DNA from: Dryas octopetala
Lineage: Eukaryota; Streptophyta; Magnoliopsida; Rosales; Rosaceae
Reading direction: 5' to 3'
Assembly: GCA_963921425.1 (NCBI GenBank)
Contig: OY992833.1
Span: 30,552,698-30,616,697, forward strand
Length of the DNA: 64,000 nt
In this document: positions 49,143 to 60,894 of the stretch, one piece after another
Position numbering within the stretch: position 1 is the first letter of the stretch
Layout of the letters: the number at the start of each line of letters is the position of its first letter
The notes under the pieces: generated by a model
Seen by the model: the letters and a program-made list of their open reading frames with translations, nothing else
What the model was told of the DNA's origin: nothing
Databases searched by the model: none
Position numbers and translations under genes: made by a program

Positions 49143-50160
49143 AGAATGGCAAATGACCCAACAAGAATAGGAACCAGGAACCAGCTCTTCCTCCTCAAAA
49201 CTAATTCTTCTTTTTGTTCTAAATTTTAGTATATGAAAAGAAAAAAAAAAATTACCCACAATAAAAATAGTGGGTGAATTCGGATATGGATGTGTTTTTA
49301 TATGGGATTTGATTATGATTTTGTTCCCCTTGTTTCTTGTTTTCCTTTTTTCTTAAAAAGTGCAATGAAAACAGAAAGAAAATCCTCCAAGATTCACAAA
49401 ATAAAAACGGAGGAGAAAATCAGGCAAAATCTAACACTATTTACAGCCAAAATCATGAATCACCAATAAGACCTCAGAGGTTAAACAACAACAACAACAA
49501 TAGCCCACAGAAACTTAAAAAGAAATGAAATCCCTGACAATAAAGAAACCCTAACCAATCCCAGAGTCTTCAAGAATGCATCCGGCGACCGATTGGAGCA
49601 TATCACAGCGATTGAACCGCGGCGACGACGACGACTCCAAGTCCAAGCACAATAAAAAAGCCTACTTTCATGAAAGAGAGAATATATATGATCTGACAAG
49701 TGATAATGAGTACAAGAGAAGAAGTGTGAAGAAGAGAGTCTGAGAGATTGAGAGATTGGAATTAAATGCGGGGAAGAATGAGAATCAAAAGGAGGAAAAG
49801 GAGGAGTACGGAGAAGGTTCCCTTTCTGCCGGAATCGGCTCGCATCTCAAAACAAGCATTTGCCTCTCTCTCACTTCTTCTTCTTCCTCCACTTCCACTT
49901 CCACTACCACCACCAACAACAACACTCTTCTTTATCATCTTTCCTGCTTTCAATTCATTTCATTTCTTTTCTTTTCTTCTTCTATTCCTTTCTTTCCTTT
50001 TCTCAGTTTTCTCCCTCCTCCGCAACCCAACTGCTGCTTACGAAAATATTGCTTTTCAAAAAGCACTTTCTCGCTCTCATCTCCAAGACTTCTATCTTTC
50101 TTTTCTTTTTATTGTTTTTTTAATTTTTTTAATTCTATTCACGATATAGAATTATAGATT
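49143..50160 (-). promoter_or_regulatory. 5' leader and promoter of the FAB1C-like gene
   Basis: On the minus strand an acceptor-like TACTAAAATTTAG lies about 80 bases before the ATG, and a GC-richer exon-like segment lies at about 49540-49640, so a 5' UTR intron is likely. Further upstream are pyrimidine-rich tracts on the plus strand (49860-50130). These create several overlapping low-complexity open frames that I do not regard as genes. Confidence 0.4.
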
Positions 50161-52625
50161 TATATTGGTCTCGGTTTTGTACTTCTATTTAATGTTTTTT
50201 AATTAGGGTTTATGTGGGTTTTTTAAATTTTTTTCAATCTGGCATTTAAGGCGGTCATTGGCCAGCGTGATGCTTAATTAGGGCTTAAAAGTCTTATTTA
50301 ATTACTTTCTTTTCTTTTTCTTTTTTGCTTTTTAGTTTTCGTGTATGAGTGTGTACAACTAGAAAAGCATTCGCTGTTGATTGGTCAGCGTCAGTGTCCA
50401 GATTTAAAAACGTTTTGGGCAACTCAGTCAGCATTAATACAATGGATTTTGTTGGATTAGTAGGGGCATGTCGTTCTTTATTCATGACTTCCTCTTTTTC
50501 CACACGCCCATTTTTGGCGGGTGTTTCACACGCTCCGCGCGACAGCATCTAGAACTCTCATGGTGGGTCGGTAGGTCGGGTTTCACGGGTTTGCCATGAC
50601 CCGAATACTTTTCTTGAGAACAACTTCTTGATTTCCTTGGTTGACCCGGAATATTGGGTATCATTGTATCAAAAGTGCAATGTACTGACGAATGATGATG
50701 AAAACTCACACAAACATGTATAAAACTAGATCTGCTACCGCTAGGGATCGTAATTAGCCTTGAACAAATCACTTATACAAACTCAAACTACTACGTTGTT
50801 TCAATTTAATTAAATTATTAATTCTTATGCTCCAATAATAATTTTATCTATCATACATATATTTATTGAGTTTTATTATTACGTAATAAGAGACAAACAG
50901 TAAATGTATTACTAAAAAAAAACCCAATTGTCTGCCCGGCCCATATCATGCCCAAATAAGTGAGATTGCCAATTGGCATTTTCCCTGCGATATTAAACAG
51001 CAGGTTAGGATTAGTTTGGCATTGATTTGGTGAGAAGGCAACATCTGCAAAGGTGCTTGTGCTGCCAAGGACTGCCGAAAGATGGGCCTTTTAATCTTTA
51101 TTTCTTTTTCTTTTTTCTTGTTGGCGTTTTCTTTGATAGATTATATTATAGTATTTGTATTTCCATGCCTCCCCAATGCCCACCTTTCTTTCTTGACGAA
51201 ATTGGAATTTCTTGTATACTCAGAGGTCACACCCATTAAAAGTTACATCATTCCTACATATATACAGTCACTAAGGATAAGAGTATAGGGAGAGCCGCCC
51301 CATGCAATTTTTCATCATCATTCGTGACTCATCTCCATGTGAAGGACATGTTTTTTTGTTGAATTACTTTTGTATTTGTATTTGGTCCTTTTTTAGAGAA
51401 TCTATTATCCACACCACCCTCCTTCAGTCCGTTGTAAATTATGCTTTGTCAAATTAGGGGTACGAAGGCCCACTACCCCATTACCCTTTTCCTTCTTTGC
51501 ATACATTTTAGTAATCCCCAAAGTCAATTATAAGCTATTCAAATAATTGGGAATGCATTAGACAAATAAATACTAGGGGTATCTACTAAACTGGGTTTAA
51601 TTTAATTAACCTTTCCTTTGAGGCATGAATCAGGATGTTAACATTAAGGCGTGATGTTAACATGTCATCACCCACCTTAAGTGCAAAATTAGACCCTAAG
51701 CAAAAAGTTAGCACTAGCTATATACCTATAAGGATACATTCATCTTCCAAAGCATGGTATCTTTTAACATTATCCTTGAATACAAAAGTTGTGTGTGGTC
51801 AGAATGATTCTTTGAAAGAAATTAAAAGGGTGTGTATTATGCCTGTATTTACTCTAATATGGTCGGCTACAACATCGGAATGACATTGACTAGGTAGGTA
51901 TAAAAGTCTACTAGCTTTTGGGGTCATGTCACATTCTCCATTTCCCATATAAACTGGTCGGTAAATATCTCAATCGGAGTGATGTAAGTGGTAACACCAT
52001 CTTCTCTGAATCTTAGGCTGGCATATAATTCCATTTTATAGTTGAACTTTGCTAGCTAATGACAAAGAATAAAGTTGTAATATTTATGAATTTTAGACTG
52101 CGAGCTAGTATTTGGATAAAAAGTTGATGTTAAGGTTGAGTTAATACACTGGCCATCAAATGATTCAAATTTATTATGATTAGATTAGCTGGGATTCGAA
52201 ATTCATGCACCATGCCACCATGGGGAGGTAAAGTTAAATAAAAGTTAAAACTATTTTCGTATAGAAGGAATTACTAATGAACTACCTTGTAGACATAGAA
52301 GTTAATGCTTGAGGAAGTTAAAACCGACCCATTGTATTAATTTTCTCCCTTTATCAAGCAGAGGTTTGGGTCGTATTTAAATGTGTCTATTATTGTGGCT
52401 GGTCATAGTCATAAATTCATAATCCACACTTTCATTAAGGAAGAGTAAATATTCTGGGCATGGACAACCGATTTTGACACCCAAATTGCTTGCCTCAATC
52501 AATATGAATTGCCCTTATTAATGGCAGCATTCATGTGGCTGGTAGGTCAGATCTTTGGTGCACAACTTTAATGCACGTGCATCTTTGGCCATAATTGTAT
52601 GGAGCAAGTGAGCAACCATCTTTAG
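50161..52625. other. intergenic, no gene recognised
   Basis: Only short domainless reading frames on both strands. Confidence 0.5.
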
Positions 52626-52629
52626 AAAT

Positions 52630-52821
52630 AATGCTATACTTATCACATTCTTATACTACATTCTTATATCATATTCCGTGTCATTACTTTATTGGACATG
52701 GTATTTTTTTCTTTTTTGGGGTTTTTATTTTTATTTTTTAGTATCCAATATATGAATATCATGTAAGTTATCACATAAGGTGGTATAAAATTATAATATA
52801 AAAATATAGTATATCTAGCAC
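52630..52821. mobile_element. AT-rich MITE, copy 1 of a family
   Basis: About 190 bp with imperfect inverted ends (ATGCTATACTTATCACATT on the left; TTATCACATAAGGTGGTATAA and ATATCTAGCAC on the right). It is clearly related to 63793-63966: both contain TCATTACTTTATTGGACA or a close variant and a TTTTTATTTTTATTTTTTAGT stretch at the same spacing. Non-coding. Confidence 0.7.
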
Positions 52822-52829
52822 ATCTTTAC

Positions 52830-54189
52830 CCACAACGTACTGTATAAGGTTGAAGAGAATAAAAAACATTCTAGTATTGTATGGGTCTCTCAACTCTTTG
52901 CTTGTACCAATTGGCTTAACAATCACATTGCTTAGTCACTATCATCTCAAAAGGAGCAAGTACCCCAGTTTTTGGGGGAAGTTAGTTGACTACCCCACAG
53001 TATTGCCAAAAACTGTCAACTTATTTCTCTCATTATAATATATTTCCCAAAGTAATCATAGGCAGACCATGAGAGTTGCTATAGCTTGGAGGGCATGAAA
53101 GGGTGGCAACTATTTCAGTGAAATTGGGACAGGCCTTAGTTTTGGGTTTTCACTAATCCAATCTTTTTCTTTTAGCCAGTGTAAATACAAAGGAAAATAA
53201 GAATCCCATGATGTGGGGCAGTGTGATTGAGGTATACCAATAGGAGATGGAGGTAAGGGTAGCCATGCTCGGTTTTCAACTTTTCAACACCCAACTGATT
53301 TCTTTCACCTTCACAGATTGGATATATATTACCATGTTACGAACATGTGAATCTGAAGCAAGCTAGGTGAGATTGTCGGCTGTCTTAAACAATAATGTCA
53401 TTTTTGAAAACAACAAGCATGATGAATGGGAATTGGAAAAGCAAAGTTGACAAGATACCTTGCTTGCTTGAATGTTTCGAAGCTTCAAGGAAAATCAAAA
53501 ACTTGTTATTTCTGTTGGATATTAGCTGAATTTAAGAGAAATCACCAAAAGAAAATAAGTGATTTCCAAGATTTTGTACCAATTTAGAGAAATCACCGCA
53601 GAATCTTAAAATTTTAAATTGTTTTCTGTTTTTTCAGTACAGAAGTCAGAAGTTCATCTTATATGACCATTACTGCACACTTGAATGACCCTTTTTTTAT
53701 TGTCAAGCCCACTTGAATGACCCTAAGGAAATTTCAGATTGATATAAGTATGCCAAGTTGTTAATTAGCTTATAAAATGAGACTTCCTCCTTAATGATAT
53801 TTTTAATATATCAAATTGGAATACTTTAATCTTGAAGATTTGTTCAAAGGGCTCGTCCAAGGCCATGAAGTCGCACGCAGAGATGGACATGCCACTATTT
53901 GCTGGCTTTAGATACATTTTTACATCGCATTAGAGGATTTAGTACCTATTGTTGAACAGGTCAGACTCAAAGTCACCATCTAGGCAGCTGAGAACAACAA
54001 AGTTGTAAACGTTTGAATGTATGGGGTTCAAGACTTCAACTAGATTGACATATGGTCAATTTTTATCCAGGCAAACTCTGTGAGAATTTCTCAGAAAATG
54101 AACTTTAAACACTTTTGACCAAGTGGTAAGGTTTACCACAGAGACAGATTGGGACTAAACAAAGAGAACAAATATGACATGAAAGATCG
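52830..54189. other. intergenic, includes QPT 3' flank
   Basis: No gene recognised. The right end should hold the 3' UTR of the minus-strand quinolinate phosphoribosyltransferase gene. Confidence 0.5.
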
Positions 54190-57100
54190 TCATGCTCGTT
54201 TTGTACGCCTACCAACTTGAAGAGCCAACTCAGTATCAATCTTGAGGGAGATGTCTAGAGCTTTTACAGAATGAGTCAGTGCACCACTGCAAACATAACA
54301 AGGAACTTTGTAAACCATGCCAAGAATACTAGTACACTATCTATTGGTCGTGAATGCATGCCAATTAATAATGATTAATGAGCACTGAACTATTGGTAAA
54401 CTATGTTCCAGTATATTATCTCTAGAAACCCATTGCACTGAGATGTATTTTTCACAACCTCAACTGATGAGATTATGCATTGCACATACTAGTACCCATT
54501 GTTTTAGACATGCAAAAGCTACAGGATAACTTATTGAGATTAGGAAGAGCTGTGTAATTACCTAGAAATATAGTCGACCCCCGTTTGTCCAATTTTGTGT
54601 ACTGTTTCAAGAGTAACATTGCCGGATGCCTGTCACAGTGAAGCAGATAAGTCAGACAATAATAAACCAGATACCATAAGAAGACTAAATAAATAACTTT
54701 ACCCTACCTCAGTCTGAAATCTCCGACCAATCAAATTCACAGCTTGTTCAAGCATGCTTACATCAACATCCCCGTTTGGTAGTGGTACAACCATATTATC
54801 CAACATTATCCGGGTCAAGGAAGTCTTCGTTTGAGATGCATAATTCAATACCTTGTCTACTTCCTCAATTGTTCGGGTCTCAACCTGGGAATTAAAACCA
54901 AATGCCACTTTAATAATTATGGTCCCCAGGAAAGCTGTTCCTGTCCACAGACACGCATGTATGTACACAGACACACACAGAGACAATCAAAGACAGAAAG
55001 AGCTAACCATTCTGTAACATATTGCAACATAAATGCAGGACATATCAACTCAAAGAATGTCTGTAAAAAACTTAGCAGTAACTAGGGATGTTTTAATCAG
55101 GATAGAAGCATGATAGTGAACAATATGATGAATTGCAAAACATTTCCACCTCTGCTAATACATCCATTTGACAGGATTTACAGTGTAGTGATATAAATCT
55201 TAAAGGTTGCAAAAGTACCTCAACCTCCATCTGAAGATTCCTTTGCTCTAGATACAGGTCTACAGATTTGAGAGCATTTGTGATGCCTCCAGCTATTGAT
55301 ATATGATTATCTTTTATCATTACCATATCAAATAAACCCATTCTGTGATTTCGACCTCCACCAATGAGTACCTAGGATAAGAGGTTTTCTATAAGGTCGA
55401 CCAAAAATTAATATACAACTGGAAAGAACAAGTGTGTGTGTGTTGGTGTGTAGTAGAAGCAATGAAAGATATATACCGCCCACTTATCCACCAAACGTAA
55501 ACCTGGGGCAGTTTTTCTCGTCTCTAAAATACATGCAGGGCTTGCAAGATCTGCCATTGCCTGCAACACAAATGATGAAATCTCTCCCTTTACACATGCA
55601 GCAAATAAATTAGAACAATACATATTTAATAGGCAAAGCATGACTCAAGTTATTAATCTCTCCTCTTCATTATTTTACAGCTTCTCAAAGCATCATGTTC
55701 AGTGTTACTCTACACAAAGCATTAAGTATGAGTCATGATATTCTAATCCCATATATATAGGTTAAAGTGGCCAGTGCTCTCTATTATTAGCAAAAGATAG
55801 TCCAAGTATGAGTCTATGAGACATATATCAGTGACAACTGACAACAGGGAAAACAAGGACTTGACCTCTATAAATGGATATGGAGAGAACTATGTAGTTT
55901 CTTTATAAATACAAGTTATCCTATATCCTTTTGATCAAACAGTACAGAGAACTCATTACAGGGAAGCCCTACCCCACACTGAATTCCTTCCCTCCTCGCG
56001 ATAAACTCCAGACCTCTTCTTTCAGAAAGGCAGAGGAGCTACAACATCTAGTGGTTTATGCTAAATCTTTTAATAAAATTAGAAATGTGATAAGCAATCT
56101 CTTCAGACTTATAAACCATTATGATCCACATTGAAATCAATGGGCCTCCATCTTTCATTAGCATGCCCCTGTTTTGTGGTCTAATGCTGCATATTAAAAG
56201 TTAGGATGGCATATTTATTGATTTTGTTTACAGAAAACATAAAGGAAACAAAAATACCTTAGTCAAAGTTGCTACTCCACTCATCCTCTGCATAAAATTC
56301 AATGCTACCCTCTCAGCTACAACAATGCTGTGTGCTCGTCCTGCATATCAATTTTGGTAAAACTTCTCAAGGAATTTTCAAAAGCTCCTAAATTTCTTCA
56401 TATCCTGATTTACCATAAACTTTTCCAAACTCTAGGCCTTTATGTACAGAGTCTCCATCCTTTTGTGACCACTCAACCTGTATTCAAATGTAAATCGATA
56501 ATGATGGTATGCTAAGAACAAAAACATTTCAATCCCACAGTGCAGCGCTTTTATACCTTCAGAGAAGGATCAACTTCATAAAATACCATCTCTGCAAGTG
56601 CAATTCCGGCAATTATACCATTCTCCTTTGCCAAGAAATGGGCTTCTACTTCCATATCAGATGGAATGGTAGCCATACATGTCACGTCACCTACAATTGA
56701 AGCAACAATCTTGCTAAATAATATGTTTTGAACATGAAGAAATTATTAAATTCCATATACATATAACCGGACTATAGTAGCCTTTAAAATTTTAAAAGAA
56801 AATTGATATAGAAGAATTCGATCTCCAGCGTCTTCAAAAAGCGCTACAAAATAAGAAACGATTTGAACCTCGATCCCCAGCGTCTTCAGAAAGCGCTGAC
56901 TTGATGACACCCCACAAATCATAGGTGGGATGTGAGGGAGGCTTTATTGGCAAGGATTCAAATGATATTCCAGGCTTTTCAGTTTGAGTTGCTGACATTC
57001 TAATAGTCTGCCTGCAAGGGTCAGACAAGTCAAATCAATGCAAATCAGCAGTCTAACATGCGATCAACTATGAACATAAACAAAACATTCGTTGAAGAAT

Positions 57101-57717
57101 GTAGATTTAGGACATATTTAAGATGCATAAATAATCTCGTATGTATTGGTCATTCGTTTCATTCCAATCATAAAGCTTCTTCTATGATTCACATTGCAGA
57201 CACATGTGACGATTGAAGTTATTTTTGCCCTTGTAGTTGTAGCTACAAAATGGAGTAACCTTGAACAGGAACAGAAAAGGGCAGAGCAATACCAATTTTA
57301 ACTGAATGAACTAAACGAGACCTTAATGATATGGGTCATCTCTATGTGAGGTCAGAAAAACAAGAATGAGAATAAGAATGAGATTTGAATTCAATGCCCA
57401 AAAGAAGATAGTGGCCGTCGTCGAATGCCTTAGTAAATCCTTAGGCTATTTCTTTGAGGCAATGTAAAAAAGACCAAACATGAAACTGCAACTCAAGTGT
57501 TTGGGGTCCATTCCCAGATAAATTCCAATATATATCGAATTGAGTGATGGGTAACTAGATTTTGGGCATGAAACGAAAAATAAAAAATAAAAAACTATTG
57601 GAAGTACGGTGGGTATTACCTGAGGCGGGAGGTGAGAGGAAGGTGGTAGAGAACCCCAGTTGCCGGGTAAGCGTTACACGACTTGTGCAGAGGGAAACAA
57701 AGAGAGGCAGAGCCCAT
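54190..57717 (-). CDS. QPT: quinolinate phosphoribosyltransferase (nicotinate-nucleotide pyrophosphorylase, decarboxylating)
   Basis: Ten exons on the minus strand: 57717-57620, 57011-56869, 56690-56557, 56477-56414, 56340-56258, 55560-55477, 55371-55219, 54884-54708, 54629-54562 and 54286-54190. All phases join to give 366 residues (Arabidopsis QPT about 350). The enzyme converts quinolinate and PRPP to nicotinate mononucleotide, CO2 and PPi, the entry step of de novo NAD synthesis, in plastids. The first 37 or so residues, rich in Ser, Leu and Arg, look like a plastid transit peptide. Family motifs in order: [68 protein letters not shown] and ISSGALTHS, which supply the Arg, His and Lys residues that bind the substrates. 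No coding defect is visible. Intron 2 holds a partial copy of the end of exon 2. Confidence 0.96.
56819..56897 (-). repeat. partial exon duplication in QPT intron 2
   Basis: The 27-base segment 56871-56897, which lies inside exon 2 and encodes [10 protein letters not shown], is repeated at 56819-56845 in the following intron with two mismatches. The offset is 52 bases. The intronic copy lacks a good donor, since GATCGA is followed by ATTC and not GTTC. Confidence 0.85.
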
Positions 57718-58265
57718 TTCCTAACTATGAATTCTAATAAGTAATAACCAATAACAACACCAACTGCCAAAACTCAGGTCGGTTGCTCCGGCTCCCTTCA
57801 AGGACTTCACTATCCCACTCCTCTACGCCTGTAAATATATGCTATAGCGCCAAAACCTAACCTCCTTTTACAATTATTTTTTTTAATTTTCCCCTTTAAA
57901 GTGGTTTGCAATTCCCCTACCGGTGTAAAAATTCTTTTACTTAAGATAAAAAGGTGGAATTTCATTTTTGGCCAACTTTCACTTTAGTTCATATAATTTT
58001 AATTGTTATGATTTTGTAGCTATAATCTATAAATCGTTACAATTTAAAGATACGTTAGCATTTTTATTCATCAAATCATCAAATATATTATATATTTTGT
58101 CATATATTTTACGAACAATTGTAATTTTAATTATGTACTTTATATACCGTTAATAATTCAATCACCAATTTAACAAATTAATATACAAATATTATATAGT
58201 CTATAGCTACACACATGGTTTAAATTTAAATGTCATGCCAAATTAAATTATAAGTATTTTTAAAA
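57718..58265. other. QPT promoter side and AT-rich intergenic DNA
   Basis: Upstream of the minus-strand QPT gene. No clear regulatory site or gene recognised. Confidence 0.5.
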
Positions 58266-59605
58266 GGAGGTGATTTTTGCACTCCATTTTCTTCATTTGC
58301 ACTCTTTCTTATTTTTTTAATTATTATTATTTGTTTTTATTATTTTTATTTCCAAATCCACCCTTCATGACTCTTGACTTTCATAATATTTCAATTCCTA
58401 TGTTCTGGCTTTCCTAGTTTTATCCTATCCTTAGCAATATTATTCCTATGTGAGGCTTCCCTCATTTTTTTCTCTATTAAACTAGCTATGGTCTTAATTA
58501 TAAAGCAACACTCGGTATATCTCAACTTATTTATGTTGAGGTATGACCTTGTTAGAGCCCACACGAATCGTTTTTTGTCGATCCGAACCATTCACAAGGA
58601 TCATCTTCATTGATAGATCATCCTTGCAAAAAATTAGTCAAATCGGAAATCATTTGCCTATCTAACTTTGATAAAACAAATGGACGGTTTCATCGAAAAT
58701 ATTTGGTTCGTCAATTTATTTGATCAAAGTTAGATAGGCAAATGATTTCCGATTTGGCTAATTTTTTGCAAGGATGATCTATCTATAGAGATGTAAAAAT
58801 TGAATGGTTCGGATCGACACAAAACGACTCATGTGGTCCCCAACAGGGTATATCTCAACATAAATAAGTTGAGGTATACCTCAACAGAAGGAGCTGTATA
58901 TATATATATATATATATATAATTGGATTCAATGGTTCACAATGATTTTGAGTTTTAATTTTTTTTTGTTCTGAACTCTTTAAACTCTACTAATGGCAAAT
59001 ACCTACTCAATTTCCTTCCTCACCTAATTTCCTTCCTCACCTTCCGTTACCTATCCTCCTCTTTCGCATTCCACATGTCTCTCTCTCTCTCTCGATATCT
59101 CTCTCATATATCTAAATGCTCATTTATGATCCAAATAATGGAGAATAGAAAAATCATATGATATAAAACTCTTATTTTCATTTACATTTTCTCCCTCGGA
59201 TCCATCTATTTTTTCAGATTTATTTGTCTCTCCATATCTAATCTTTTTTCAGATCTCTACAACCTAAATAAATCAATTCATCCACATGAATATTCACATC
59301 TCTAGTTTTATACCTTTATTAAATGTCATGGATGACCTCTCTCAATGCATGACTAAGTTGTATGAACTAAAATCAATATTAAGAAGTTAGATGTCTTAGT
59401 AGAGCTTGAGTATAATTGTAAAATTGAGAGACATTGAGTGTAGTGAGATATTGAAAGAGTAATAAATTAAGAATTAAAATATTTTGAAGTTCAACGTTAT
59501 AGAAGATAGATTTGGAAATAAAAAAATTATATAATAAATATTGAAAATATTAAAATATTAGAATGAGTGCAATTGGAGAAAAATGGAGTGCTCAAAATGG
59601 CCTCC
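58266..59605. mobile_element. TIR element of about 1.3 kb, host of a nested MITE
   Basis: The left end (GGAGGTGATTTTTGCACTCC, then TTCATTTGCACTC and TTTTTATTTCCAAATC) matches the reverse complement of the right end (GATTTGGAAATAAAAAAATT, GAGTGCAATTGGAG, GGAGTGCTC, GGCCTCC) over roughly 100 bp. Both ends carry the same words in the same order, so this is one element. No transposase is visible. Its length is partly due to the nested MITE at 58505-58893. Shorter relatives lie at 3080-3306 and, as a single end, at 2080-2174. Confidence 0.75.
58505..58893. mobile_element. nested long-palindrome MITE
   Basis: Nearly the whole segment is one inverted repeat of about 390 bp. The left arm has CTCAACTTATTTATGTTGAG, CGATCCGAACCATTCA, ATAGATCATCCTTGCAAAAA and CGGAAATCATTTGCC; the right arm repeats these in reverse complement and in mirror order. 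The centre is near 58690. Non-coding. A transcript across it could fold into a very long hairpin. Confidence 0.85.
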
Positions 59606-59609
59606 CTTT

Positions 59610-60639
59610 TTTAAAGAGAAAAATAAATAATAAGTATAATAACATCAAATCTCTGTAATTTTGATCCACTTCATTCAGGGAAGGCTAATTTATGCCTGAT
59701 AGACATATAGCGATTTGCTGACTTTTCATACATATTTTAGGCACGTGATTTTGTCGATTGGGTTGCAAAAAAAAAATCTAACATGGTCTATTATATATAT
59801 ATAGGTACTTTCTTGGAACCTTGTCTCGAAGTCATTCAGAGTTTCAGTACTTCACATCATACAATCTGTCACGTTTTTGTTTACAGCCCATTGGAAGGTG
59901 GGTACTATAGAGTATAAGGAGAATACTAGCGCAGACAATTTAAGATGCTGTTGAAGTATTTATGGCCTTTTTATTTTTCTACTCTTTAATTTTAGGTAGG
60001 AGCTGTTATCATAATGATTTTTATCGTACAGTTGCTATTTTTTGTTACATAAATAAACAAAACCATGCAGATCAGTAGGGTTAATTTGTTTTGGTATGAT
60101 GCACAGTTGGTCAAAACAAAAATTCAAAGAAATTAATGTCCTATACTCTTACACAGTTTATGGAGCATCTTCATACATGACTGGTTCCATATTTCGCATC
60201 TGTACCTTTGTAAGGATAGTGCTAGTGCCTTAGTGGTAGACGAGCCACAATTTGTTTGAAGTTCAATATCTATTTACTTTGTGTTTTCCAAAATGGCTGC
60301 TATTGCGTTGTTCAACTTATTGACAATCATTCCCAGCATTCAAAAACGACACATCTAATTCTATACTAGTTGGGAGCACCCTTTGTTTATTCTTGAAACT
60401 CATATATATATAAAACACATTCAATCTCAAATAGTCCTCCTTTTCCTTTTAATTCTCTTTTTTAATCTTCCGGGTCAGAAACTCTAACACAAGTCTAGTC
60501 CAATACATACGGCCCTCAACCTCCCTTTCATCGATCCCCATAATGATTGTCTATATATTAATAAATTCTCTCCTTTTTAACACAACCTACCTGTTTTGTC
60601 ATCTTTTATAGAATTGAGAGGAAGAGATCCAAAGTAGAA
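59610..60639. other. intergenic and promoter region of the peptide gene
   Basis: No gene recognised. The last 200 bases are CT-rich, with a TATA-like CTATATATTAATA at about 60551-60563, roughly 80 bases before the peptide start codon. Confidence 0.45.
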
Positions 60640-60894
60640 ATGAGCATGTGGTGTCCAAAGAGATTGTTAGTGGGTTGTGTTATTTTAGTGGTTGTGGTTT
60701 TGGGAATGGCATCAACAGCAAGTTGCAGCAGACCTTTGAAGGAGGACATGGATTCATATAAAAGCTTGATGGTGGAAGGAATGCTTCCAAGAGGACCAGT
60801 GACACCTTCGGGACCTTCTCCATGCCATAACAAGCTCAGCCCCAACCGCCACTCCGAGCTCTCTTATACCAATGATTATATCACATGCCCATAA
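60640..60894 (+). CDS. secreted signalling-peptide precursor (PIP/PIPL- or IDA-like)
   Basis: A single exon encodes 84 residues. Residues 8-30 form a strongly hydrophobic signal peptide (LLVGCVILVVVVLGMASTA) ending at a likely cleavage site near SC/SR. The variable middle is followed by a Pro/Gly-rich core, GPVTPSGPSPCHNKLSP, near the C-terminus. The SGPS motif is typical of PAMP-induced secreted peptides (PIP/PIPL), and PSGPS..HN also recalls IDA-like peptides, which signal through HAE/HSL or RLK7-type receptor kinases. The core is followed by about 18 more residues, so C-terminal trimming would be needed. The ATG at 60640 is preceded by AGTAGAA; a second ATG two codons later is possible. 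Family choice is not certain and the receptor is unknown. Confidence 0.75.
   Translation: MSMWCPKRLLVGCVILVVVVLGMASTASCSRPLKEDMDSYKSLMVEGMLPRGPVTPSGPSPCHNKLSPNRHSELSYTNDYITCP

Noticed and set aside
49756-50157. Overlapping open frames of up to 133 codons on the plus strand
   Set aside because: Created by pyrimidine-rich low-complexity DNA in the FAB1C-like promoter and leader. Three frames are open at once, which argues against coding.
60215-60275. tRNA- or SINE-like A box (CCTTAGTGGTAGA) and weak B box (AAGTTCAATATCT)
   Set aside because: No cloverleaf could be drawn, the B box lacks the conserved GGTTCGA core, and no poly-A tail or target duplication was seen.
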